DNA of 64,000 bases from Sclerotiophoma versabilis (Eukaryota > Ascomycota > Dothideomycetes > Pleosporales > Didymellaceae). The stretch spans positions 930,001 through 994,000 of the forward strand of contig JAAROD010000029.1 of assembly GCA_012274445.1 (NCBI GenBank), written 5' to 3'. Positions 54,954-64,000 of this stretch are shown here, in pieces (the first letter of the stretch is position 1; each line of letters opens with the position of its first letter). Position numbers and translations under genes: made by a program. The notes under the pieces are model-generated. The model was not told the origin of the DNA, ran no database searches, and saw only the letters and a program-made list of their open reading frames with translations.

Positions 54954-55815
54954 ATGTCGCAGAGAGTACAGCAAGGTGGACGCCCTGGCGGTTCCAGGTT
55001 CGCACAGTTCAAGCTGGTGCTACTTGGTATGAACATACATGCTCGAGATACACATGTACAACTGCTGACTATGGGCAGGTGAATCTGCTGTTGGAAAGGT
55101 TCGCGGCCCTATCAAGGCAGCCATGTCATGAGCTAACATACATGCAGTCGTCGCTGGTATTGCGCTTTGTAAAGGTGAGTTCACAAGATCTCACAAACTT
55201 TTCGGTATTAATACGTAGATAGGACCAATTCGACGATTACAGAGAATCCACTATCGGCGCCGCCTTCCTTACCCAGACCATCGCCCTAGACGAGAACACA
55301 ACAGTCAAGTTTGAGATCTGGGATACTGCAGGCCAGGAACGCTACAAGTCGCTGGCGCCCATGTACTACAGGAACGCAAACTGCGCTGTCGTTGTTTACG
55401 ACATCACACAAGCTGTACGCATAACCTGAGGCATTTGCTCTGGGCAGCTGTTAACATAATCCAGGCCTCACTCGATAAGGCAAAAGCATGGGTTAAGGAG
55501 CTTCAGCGCCAGGCGAACGAGAACATCATTATCGCCCTCGCGGGCAACAAGCTCGATTTGGTCACTGAGAGCCCCGACAAGCGCGCCATTTCCACCGCCG
55601 ATGCCGAGCAATATGCCCGCGAAGCCGGCCTCCTTTTCTTCGAGACATCCGCTAAGACGAGCGAGAACGTACGCGAACTCTTCACTGCCATCGCAAAGAA
55701 GCTGCCGCTCGATCAGGCCGGCCCACGAAACCTGAGGCCCGGCCAGCAAAGACAGGGCGTCAACCTGAGGCCGGAGGCGAACCAGACACAGGGACCTGCT
55801 GGCTGCAACTGTTAG
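54954..55815 (+). CDS. YPT5: Rab5-family GTPase (Ypt5/Vps21), 5 exons
   Basis: Small GTPase of early endosomes. Exons 54954-55026, 55079-55098, 55148-55174, 55223-55414, 55465-55815 (220 aa). The P-loop is split by two introns: [37 protein letters not shown]. Exon 2 is 20 nt and exon 3 is 27 nt. The effector/switch I region [14 protein letters not shown] is Rab5-type, switch II is [19 protein letters not shown], and the guanine motifs are GNKLDLV and ETSAKT. The C-terminus ends Cys-Asn-Cys, a CXC geranylgeranylation site. Each intron is 44-52 nt with GT..AG ends, and the first and third junctions would otherwise interrupt an obvious Rab sequence. The flanking SAC1 controls PI4P while Rab5 recruits PI3-kinase, a plausible but unproven reason for co-regulation. 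Confidence 0.95.
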
Positions 55816-56156
55816 TGAGAGGTGTTGGTCACTTGATTTGTAGGTATAGCGCTCGTTATGCGACATTCAATACGGAGCGATACCATACCGTTACTCGTTC
55901 CTCGTATCAGTCAGTCTGATCTTCACTTGTAGGGTACATTTGGAACCTGGCGTCCCGGCTTTGCTATGCGTTAAGAGATGAGATTCGGGGCCACCTGAAA
56001 ATTTTAATTATAATGATTTCGTCGCCCCTTTCTAGTAGTTTACAGTCAATTTCCTTGCACCTGAACTCCAACGCTGTTGTCATTCGCGTTTGCAAAGCAC
56101 ACCGCATACCTGGTACTTCGTTCTGTTGTCCGTCTAAATCATGTCCGTTTCCTGAT
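55816..56156. other. 3' flanks of YPT5 (+) and secreted protein (-)
   Basis: 341 bases between convergent stop codons. A+T-rich segment near 55995-56015. No gene seen. Confidence 0.5.
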
Positions 56157-56747
56157 TCAGCCCACTGTCTGCCTCCAGGCAAACACCCACCCCTCAGGCT
56201 TCCTGTACCAGTTCCCAAGCTCGCTCACCGTCACATTGCCGTCCTTGTCATTCTCGTCCATTTTCCTCACCCAGGTGGCTGGCTCGCTCGCCATGGTCTT
56301 CAGCCACATACCTTTGTAGTACCACACACGCATGATATCCACGCTCGACAAGTTGTCCCCAAACTTGAAGCTCAACGTCTCATTTTTGTTCTTCTCGCCG
56401 TCAACGGGCATGCACTTTGTCCAGTTGTCCGGGTCGCACAGTTTGCCACGGGTGTGTGCCATGCATCTCGTAGTCCAGCGCTGATTCACGTCGGGGTGCA
56501 TAAGCGTCATGTTGAAAATGGCGCGTGAGAAGTTGGATGAATACTCGGGTGAGGGCATGAAGGCATCGAGTCCAGTCATCATAAAGTAGGGGTGGTCTTT
56601 AGAGGGGCCGAGGGGGACGATGTTGATAGGGTCTGCAGCGCGGACATCTAAGGCGTTTGAGTTTGGCATCTCCAGGATGTCTGCAGATGGGTCGCAAAAC
56701 GCGATCGAGAGTAGAGCCAGGATGATGGTAGGGACCTGGAATTGCAT
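56157..56747 (-). CDS. Small secreted glycoprotein with EF-hand-like loop
   Basis: 196 aa, single exon, ATG at 56747. Residues 1-18 (MQFQVPTIILALLSIAFC) form a good signal peptide. The rest has no other hydrophobic segment and no KDEL or GPI-type tail, so it is probably secreted. Six N-glycosylation sequons: N72, N79, N108, N122, N132 and N171. Three further cysteines lie at 95, 104 and 112. Near the C-terminus, residues 165-176 (ENDKDGNVTVSE) match an EF-hand calcium loop except for Glu instead of Asp at position 1. I do not recognise the family. Size, secretion and isolation at the edge of a sparse region fit an effector-like or wall protein, but this is inference. Confidence 0.75.
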   Translation of the reverse strand: MQFQVPTIILALLSIAFCDPSADILEMPNSNALDVRAADPINIVPLGPSKDHPYFMMTGLDAFMPSPEYSSNFSRAIFNMTLMHPDVNQRWTTRCMAHTRGKLCDPDNWTKCMPVDGEKNKNETLSFKFGDNLSSVDIMRVWYYKGMWLKTMASEPATWVRKMDENDKDGNVTVSELGNWYRKPEGWVFAWRQTVG

Positions 56748-57579
56748 GGTGGCGGTTGTGGTGATGTTTGTGGTGGTGGTTGGGCTGGCAAAGGTGAGTA
56801 AGTGAAGCTTGATGAGTGTTGGAGGCGCCGCCAGGTTCTGCTTCTTATACTGGAAATGCTTTCGTTTCGCCGTGGAACAGTATCTAAGTTGGAAGACGTG
56901 CGTGCAATGCGCTGAGATTGACTTGGTAAGTGGCTGTCAGTGGCTGAGGTATTTGCCTGTAGTTGTGCTGCATGAGAGGCATCTCCTCGATGGATCGGGC
57001 AGTAAGTAAAAGTGTGCGTGTCACTCTCAGACCAAGTGAGTGTCTGAACCTCGGCCTCAACTTGGGCTGACTTATCTTTGTACTTGAGATACCCATGGCT
57101 TCGTACTTTCTTAGTCTTCCAGAACTTGGCCGACGGAACAGCCGCGCCGAACACGTCCAGTGATGGATCAGTACGTGCAAAACAGGTCGCAGTCTCCCGT
57201 GGTATTGCTCAAAGTGGGATTTCGAGTTACACAGAGACGTTCACGATAGCCGGTATAGCGTTACTTCGCCACGTGTTAGCCATGCAAGGTGTTTGCTCAG
57301 GTGAGGCTAACATAGAAGAGACTGCCTTCTCTTTACAGCTTCGAGGCACTGACGTGCTGTATACGGATATGAACCAGCCGTGTATGGGAATCTTAACGGC
57401 CTGTACCCTCAGTGAAGACTGCATCCACCCGCTTTGCCGCGATGGTGCAGTGTGCCTTGTCTGCACCTGACATCATTTTCTACAGCAAATTAGAGCATCT
57501 ATCTGTTGCAGAACTCCTCGTGGCAGACTTCATCGCTGAATCTATGTGCGTAGAGCAATGCAAATGAATTCTGATAGCC
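56748..57579. other. Upstream region of secreted-protein gene
   Basis: 832 bases. On the minus strand a TATAAG element lies at 56844-56849, about 100 bases before the ATG at 56747, a plausible TATA box. The remainder holds only overlapping short frames without support. Confidence 0.4.
56844..56849 (-). promoter_or_regulatory. Possible TATA box
   Basis: TATAAG read on the minus strand, about 97-102 bases upstream of the secreted-protein ATG. Position and sequence fit a TATA box; function is unproven. Confidence 0.3.
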
Positions 57580-57960
57580 CTACACAAGGTTTGGGTTGCA
57601 AACCTGACGGACTGCCTCTTCGGAAAGCAAGACAGGTACATGTGTAATGTGTGACAAGACACACAAGTTGGGTTCCTGCGTAATGTTGTATTGAAACATG
57701 ATGGGATTCATTGTCCAGTTGTTGTGGCGTGTTGGAAGATGTACAAGCTCGAGCTTGTCGATATTGCACAATCCATGCGCAACCTTCGTAATATTGTGCC
57801 AACCCGGAATCACCGAGGCCTCATCGACAACTGAGATATCATGTCGCAAAAGATGTTCCGATTTTGGGCGCCAAGAGTGGTCACCAGTGGAATCACGGAA
57901 CAACTCTAAGGGAAAGTGCTTAATGTCATCGCCTGAATCCAAAACACAGTCTTTGAACAT
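57580..57960 (-). CDS. Hypothetical ORF in sparse region (weak)
   Basis: 126 codons from ATG 57960 to the stop at 57580. Composition is protein-like (mixed charged and hydrophobic residues, FPLELFRDSTGDHSW ... PGWHNITKVAHG) and unlike the low-complexity shadows nearby, with a faint resemblance to the leucine/tryptophan-rich ends of fungal F-box-type hypothetical proteins. It could be a small gene, one exon of a larger gene, or a remnant. No signal peptide. No family assignment. Confidence 0.3.
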   Translation of the reverse strand: MFKDCVLDSGDDIKHFPLELFRDSTGDHSWRPKSEHLLRHDISVVDEASVIPGWHNITKVAHGLCNIDKLELVHLPTRHNNWTMNPIMFQYNITQEPNLCVLSHITHVPVLLSEEAVRQVCNPNLV

Positions 57961-59796
57961 TCGTCACCTACAATTCTCCCACTCGCCGTCATACGTTTTA
58001 GAGCCTTTCCAATAAGTTTTGCTGTTGAAGGATTTTTGTAACATCGATTGAAGGGCTGCAGTGTTTACTAGCATACCCTTACGAGTGCATCCAGCAAGAA
58101 ACACGGCAGGTGTAGTATGACGCTTCGATCGCGGTCATGACACTTTAGCCAGCAGAAAATCTAATTGTGCACAACACTGGTCTTTTTGCCTACAATGACC
58201 CACGAACAGTCTGTCAAACTAAACTCTTAATGACTCATGAACGCAACAGATCCATATGAAGTCCCGCTGACGAGCACACAGAATACTGGAATTTTATGTT
58301 GAACACTAGGAACTAATAAGGGAGTATGGCGAGAAGTAAATGCAGTTTCACTTTGAGTTGCCATGGCTGATCTCGGTTCACCGTCTCTTCAAACAGTCAG
58401 TAAACGGGCGCGATGCGACTCACATCAGTAGTGGAACATCCCTCGTGGTTTTTAATCCACCACAAAACCTCTATTAGTCCTCGCCTACAGCCGGAATCTA
58501 TCAGAGTGCATCAAATAAGCCACCATCATGTCAGAGATGTCAAGTCAAAAGCCTCTTCCAGATTTTTGAAACCTTCTCACTCATACTAGGTCCTTCAATA
58601 CTGGCGTAAAGGAATGTTCCACGCCATTCTTACAAATAGAAGGCTTTCTTTTGCAGCATATGCAAAAAGAGTGCATCGTTAACGACTTTATGTCTATTAT
58701 CAAGATCCTAATTTGCCTCCAGTGCTGGTTTCACTCCAGGCGCACCATAGGCTGATTCGAATCTATTGATTGGCAACGAAGAATGTATCCCAGCGACATT
58801 CAAGAGCTGTTCGGACCAGACCTAGTTATATCTCTTCAGCCAGGCGGGTTCCATCGTTCTCTTGGACTGGGTCTGTGCCACTAACTTGTTTGACAGTGCT
58901 AATCATGTTAATCGGTTCATCAACTCGGCCATAGACAAGATATGTGAACTATAGCGGCAACTAGAATCATACGCTGTGTGAGGTGCTGCTGTCGTCTTAG
59001 TGTATAAATCTGATCGACGCGACACAATCAAGTCGAGTCTCGGCATCATGCCTGGGTATAACTGCGATCCCTTCCGGCCTCGTTCGCGGCTCATCCAACT
59101 AAGTCGAGCTATCACGTACATCTACCCAAACTGCGACGGATAGAAAATCAGTATACACATGTTGGACAAAAATTTGCCGTACATGTGCATAACTTCATAC
59201 TACAGCATGCTCACATTTTCTCTCAACGTTCAGATATCACGGTAGAGACCTTAGCACTCTTAATCAAGTCTGCTTCGTGCTTCGTTCGATCTTACACCCA
59301 GATACTATGACCTTCAACAAAGACAGAGCTTCTGACGCCACTCATAACCATACAGCAGCAAACCCACCATAAGTTATGTCGAAGTCTCTACCATAACGAG
59401 CAACACCTATGCCAGTGCCAATAATGGAGTAAAAATGACAAGACATACACCGATCTGATGACCTGCAATGGCATTTATATAGATCTCTTGCTTGTGTTTT
59501 CGCAGCTAAGACCCTGAAGGCTCATTCGACATAGCCACGGGCTCGGAAGGAAAGATTCACCGCTCAAGTTCCATGGAGGTACTACTTGATCCGGTTACTG
59601 AAGGCCCTGCATGGACAGTGAAGCTTGGTCAATGACGGAACAAGTGTACAAAATAATGATGATCAGAAGATGGTTTGGCGTGAGCAGCGTGGGAACGGCT
59701 ACGAGGCCGCACACCATGTGCAAGATGATTGATGGAGTGCGACATTCATAACTCAAACGGCTTGATATATGACGGTTTCTACAGCTTCTACAGCGT
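57961..59796. other. Gene-poor interval
   Basis: 1.8 kb with no supported gene; A+T is higher than in genes and stops are frequent in all frames. It ends at the FAT1 stop codon. No repeats or mobile-element signs are visible. Confidence 0.5.
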
Positions 59797-61900
59797 CTAT
59801 AGCTTGACCCCACCACCCTCAATCCTCTTCAACTCCTTAGTCGTGAACGGCACGTACGTCCCCTCACTGAGCCAGTACAGTGCATCTCCTGTCTGCTCAA
59901 CCGCCTGCGGATCGATGCCATCTTTCTGTAGCAGGTGCTTCTGCTGCTTATTTGTGCCGGTGGTCTGTAATTGCCTCGTGACCCTGATCCATATCGGCCT
60001 CGCAAATGTGGGCAGCTCTTTTGTCACATGTGCAGCGAGTGACTCCAGCACCTCTCCTTTGACTGCTATTCTCTTTTCCGCGTTGGCAGATGTAGAGAGT
60101 GCGGATGCATTCAGGACAACAGCGGCGCAGCCAGCGCGCCCATCATGACCTGGGACTTGGACTCCATAGACAGCTGCTTCGTCGACTACAGTATGCCGTC
60201 CTACTGCATCTGCGACTTCTGCTGTGCTAACGTTCTCGGACTTCCAGCGGAAGGTGTCGCCGATGCGGTCTACGAACCACCATCTCCCTTCTTTGTCCCA
60301 GCGTACCAAGTCTCCAGAGCGGAAATATGCGTCGCCCAACTTCTTTACGTTTCTAATAATCTTTGAGCCTGTGGCTTTGTCATTACCGAAATAGCCCTGG
60401 AATTTCAGTTCGATGTTCGCAGGGTCGAGTTTATACAGCAATTCGCCAGCCTCATTCCAGTCGCACACCTGGCACAGTCCAGTGTCTTTGCTGCGTAGAG
60501 GCTGTGCTCCGTCGGCTTCAGGATCTGTACGTACAACGCAGGTGCCTGATGTGAACAAGAGGGTAGAAAGCGTCCCATTACGTCCAATAGCACCAGAAGA
60601 GAAAGTGTTGTCGCTGCGATTCCACATTCCACCTGGCGCTTCTGTGGCTGAATAGAATTCGAAAATGGTTCTGATGCCGAATCGTTCCTTGAACGGTTCC
60701 CAGACATCAGGGCGTAAACCGTTGCCAAAGGCTGCTCGGACATTGTGCGCTTTGTCAAGGGCAGAAGGAGGGGCGGAGAGTAGGTAGCGGCAGGTCTCAC
60801 CAACATAGTGGATGACTGTTGCTTTGCTCGATCTTACCTCAGGCCAGAAGGTTTTGTGGCTGAACTTGGAAGAAAGACAGATGGTGCTGCCGGCGCGCAG
60901 AACGGCGCACACTCCCAAGACGGAGGCGGATGAGTGGTAGAGTGGCATTGAGGTATACATTATGTCGTCCTTGATGTTGAGCCAGCTGGAAACAAATTTT
61001 GCGCCCCCATTGCACTTGCCCCAAGTCATAACGGCAGGCTTTGGCAAACCGGTAGTACCACTTGTGTAGATTAGCATTGCCATGCTGTTGCGCTTCTGAT
61101 GGGCGCGGCAGGAGTCAGGTTGGCGGGTCGGTTGGAGCATGAGGATTGAATCTTGCAGCTGCTGATCAAAGAAGACGATCTGAAGTTGTTTCTTTTGTGG
61201 CGTGGCAGTGATGCCCTGCTGCTGCACTTGTGCTAATGCTTGGCTTTTGACAGAGCGTGGGACCTCGCTTTGATCCATGTCGAAGTCGTAGTTCGCCTCC
61301 TGTCCATCGATTGTAGTTGCTGGTGCAGGTACGAAGCCATGCTCTGCCATAATATCTTGTGCGAAGTTGGCCTTGCTCTCTTCGTCAACGAGTACCAGGC
61401 GCGCTGTCGAAGTCTTGATTGTGTGTATGAGCGACTTGCCGGTCAGGTTGTAGTTGATGAATGCTGGCTTTGCGCCAATACTCCACAGCCCATACCAGAC
61501 CCAAACGAACGTCTCCGAGTTCACAAAGTCCATAGCGACGATCTCGCCCGGCTGAACGCCCTTGCTCTTCAGCCATGTGCCGTATCTGAGAATGATGTCG
61601 TGTGCCTGTTTGTATGTCCACTTCTGTCCGTGGAAGATAATCCACGGATGGTCTGCCCGGGGGCCTTGAACGAGTGCTTCGAGGTCGTAGAAGACGTTGA
61701 GCTGATCGCGGCGTTCTGCGCGCACCATGCGAACGGTCGATGAAACGAATGAAGAGAGCATCGGCCAGTCATAGCTGACACCATGGCGGGCGTTGAGATA
61801 GGCGAGGCCTGCAGCTCCAGCAGCAGGAACAGCAAGAGTGAGAGCTGGTACAAGTCAGCTTCAGCCTTCCCTGACAACGAAGCTGTTACATACCTGCCAT
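59797..61900 (-). CDS. FAT1: FAT1-like very-long-chain fatty acid acyl-CoA synthetase/transporter (2 exons)
   Basis: Activates very-long-chain fatty acids to CoA esters at the ER/peroxisome and assists uptake. Exons on the minus strand: 61900-61894 and 61844-59797 (684 aa). Exon 1 is 7 nt (ATGGCAG); with the 49-nt intron removed the N-terminus reads MAALTLAVPAAGAAGLAYLN, a membrane-type segment typical of the family, continuing to YDWPMLSSFVSS. AMP-binding P-loop: LIYTSGTTGLPKPAV near residue 260; IFEFYSATEAPGG near 395; FATP/VLACS motif DRIGDTFRWKSENVSTAEV near 550. The C-terminus is VKL, a poor match to a peroxisomal PTS1. Taken without exon 1, the gene would start at an internal Met at 61761 and lose about 30 residues. 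Confidence 0.93.
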
Positions 61901-62858
61901 CGCGAATGGTCAATGAATGCTGCTAACCACTAAGTGTACGAAATAATTGTGGTATCACGGAACAAGGGACAAGACAAGGTACAAGGAACCAGCTGTCAGC
62001 AACGAAACAGGAAGGCCAGCCTGCATGCTGATGTCGACTTGAGTGATGTGGAATTGAGACGCGTTTGACGTTGCTGCGCAAGCCGAGGCACGTCAGCGCG
62101 ACCCCAGCTTCCTTCCAAGGGTCCACTTTCCCTCTTTCATACTTTCCCCTCATCGCGCAAACCTTGGGTACCCAGTGGCCGATTCAGGTGTTACCGTCAA
62201 GCATCCAAGAGCGGCTGGGCAACACTAGGTTAGAAATCGCCACATGATTCTGTCGCTCTGAGAGAGTGAACCGCAAGCAGCACTGAGCATGAAGGAAACC
62301 CTGGCATATCATCTGCCCCTGAGCATTGGCTCCAGTCTTCCGGTATCAGTCGCTCGCTTCCACTGTTTCAGCCCTGGTCTATGTGTCGTGCTACATCGCA
62401 TCTAAGTTGTCTATACAACGGTATTGAAAGATCTCAAAAGACCGTAGATCCGGTAGTACAACGACCCTCAACTGCATGGACGCCATGCAAGGTCTAGCCT
62501 TGAAACACGACAATGGTGACATCCGCAGCACAGTCAAGCGCACGGCCGTGGTTGACGTGCTTTGCTGAGTACAAAGAGAGAATTTGCCGCTTCACTGCAG
62601 AGGCCTAAATGCAAGGAGGCATCTACATTGGGAATACACCATGGCGTTCTATTGTGTGGCTTTGTTCGGCTTCACCACAAAGAGATTGTTAACAGACCGG
62701 CTGCTTGCTTCAACAGAAGGGCTCTTGCATGTTTTGTCTATCTTTACGGCACGTCTCCTGCTTCACCGGTTGCTAGAATTGTTTGCTAGACCTGCAGGAC
62801 TATATACACTTATACCCGCCAACGCGCAGCGAGCATCATAACCCACAGGCTCAACGAC
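61901..62858. promoter_or_regulatory. Shared upstream region of FAT1 (-) and the right-edge gene (+)
   Basis: 958 bases between divergent starts. A TATATA element at 62801-62806 precedes the plus-strand ATG by 53 bases. Short frames in both directions have no support. Confidence 0.45.
62801..62806 (+). promoter_or_regulatory. Possible TATA box
   Basis: TATATA, 53 bases before the ATG at 62859. The distance suits a short fungal leader; unproven. Confidence 0.3.
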
Positions 62859-64000
62859 ATGGCGACCAGGCATCAGTATCACGCGCTCACTCACACCCCT
62901 GAGCTCAGCCTGTCTGATTCAGAAGAATCGTACTCTTCCAGCGAAGAAGAAATGCCAGAACGCGAGGAGACTGATCGCCTACTAAGACAAGCACACCATT
63001 ATGTTATCACAGAGGGAGGTAAAGATTCACCTTCAACCTACATGGAACGCATTCAGCGCATCAACCGAAGTCTGGTTCAAGAGATCTCGAGGCATAGCTA
63101 CGACTGCGACCCGAGACTGTACCGGCGTGTAAAACAAAAGATCGACCATGTACTGCGTGAATTTGAGGATGCAGCGGACGCAGACTCTAGTGTTGCCGAC
63201 TACGATGAGCTGCCTGAGTACTACACTGCAGCGGCGGAGGACACTTTGTACCGCATGGACTCCAGTCCTGTAACACCTGATGGGCCGTCAGCTCGAGGCA
63301 CAATGAAGCGTGGCAGCGAGGGTGATGTGGAGAGGACGTACCTCTACGGAGGTCCTAACAACCACTCAGAGAACTGGTATAACAAGGCTGCAGCATCACT
63401 GCCATTTCCGGAGACAATCCGCATGGCTGAGTGGGAGAGCTTACGAGTTCACTGGGACCTCGCTACTACAGGCAATATGGAGAATACTGAGCCTGTTACT
63501 TGCGTTGGCGTGTCATTCAATCACCCCCTTCTTGACCACCACAATCGTTTGGCTCAGTATGAGTCGGGCTCTAGGTTCAAGCTACCCACGCCTGACTCGG
63601 CGGATATGGCGAAGATCAACGAGTTCGGTACCGTTGATCAGCTTCACAAAGTCCTCGATGCTTTCAGCCAGCATGACGATGTGAGGGAGAACGGAGACCA
63701 CAAATACGCTCCGCGGGTCTTCCCCGAGACGCTAGACGTTGGCCCGCAAATAAGTCTTACAAACAGTAAGTGACATAATGCCAGTCTTTTTGATCACAAG
63801 TCCACTAACCTCATCACAGCCGTCAACCAAGTCCGCAGCGAAGTGAACATAACACCCACTAAGCCCCGCACAAGCGGTAGCGGCAATAGCAGGATTGGCT
63901 ATACATCACCGCCGACTCGCACCCTACTCGGCAAGCAACGACAAACCTTAGTGTACGATACAGAGAATAACGCCTCCTCCTACACCATCAAGACCGACTG
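62859..64000 (+). CDS. Unknown protein, 3' end beyond the window
   Basis: Exon 1 62859-63765, intron 63766-63819 (GTAAGT ... CTAAC ... CAG, 54 nt), exon 2 from 63820 running off the right edge, still open. Visible length about 363 aa. The N-terminus is Ser/Glu-rich (SLSDSEESYSSSEEEMPERE), then a helical block (YMERIQRINRSLVQEISRHS ... DHVLREFEDAAD), then a Tyr/Asp-rich part and MAEWESLRVHWDLATTG. Exon 2 is Ser/Thr/Arg-rich. No known domain recognised; it looks like a soluble nuclear or cytosolic protein. Divergent from FAT1. Confidence 0.72.

Noticed and set aside
1..64000. tRNA or rRNA genes
   Set aside because: I looked for T-arm-like GGTTCRANNCC sequences paired with an A-box and for conserved rRNA stretches and found no convincing match by eye; a covariance-model scan would be decisive.

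Overview
The window looks like nuclear chromosomal DNA of a filamentous ascomycete fungus, probably a Dothideomycete or close relative (the class is inference from general gene style). The evidence is eukaryotic housekeeping genes (RNA triphosphatase, proteasome RPN2, cohesin SMC1, COX10, Rab5, SAC1), short introns mostly 46-74 nt with GT..CTAAC..AG signals, long single-exon stretches, and no operon-like spacing. I see no rRNA, tRNA, CRISPR, intact transposon or virus. All start codons below were checked for ATG, and spliced coordinates were derived by hand from reading frame plus splice signals.

Layout. 0-13.9 kb is dense and core: CET1-like RNA triphosphatase (+, probably cut by the left edge), RPN2 (+, 5 exons), COX10 (+), SMC1 (-, 3 exons) and GPC1 glycerophosphocholine acyltransferase (+). 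14-25 kb holds a GFA/CENP-V-like zinc protein (-), a DHA2-type MFS transporter (+), a small orphan protein (+), a TPR-SET/MYND protein (-) and a LisH-WD40 protein (+). 25.4-37.4 kb is sparse: a two-RRM protein (+), an MCT-type MFS transporter (-) and a THO1-like SAP protein (-), separated by 1.2-3.9 kb with no convincing genes. 37.4-56.7 kb is dense again: a 1567-residue disordered protein with a C-terminal methyltransferase-like domain (+), a membrane-anchored ZZ/EF-hand protein (-), an SDR oxidoreductase (-), YAE1 (+), an ADCK1/MCP2-type ABC1 kinase (+), SAC1 (-), Rab5/YPT5 (+) and a small secreted glycoprotein (-). After a 3 kb sparse stretch come a FAT1-like very-long-chain acyl-CoA synthetase (-) and an unknown gene (+) running off the right edge.

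The genes do not form an obvious pathway cluster. Themes that recur are mitochondrial function (COX10, MCP2-like), membrane lipid and phosphoinositide handling (GPC1, SAC1, FAT1, Rab5) and RNA/nuclear functions (CET1, THO1, RRM, SET, SMC1). Five neighbouring pairs are divergent and share an intergenic promoter region. I found no convincing new multi-gene system. The items most worth following are a methyltransferase-like protein with a very large disordered N-terminus, a TM-ZZ-EF-hand protein, a secreted glycoprotein with an EF-hand-like loop, and unusual gene structures: consecutive 20- and 27-nt exons in Rab5, a GC-AG intron, a 7-nt coding first exon, and a minimal upstream ORF overlapping the COX10 start.
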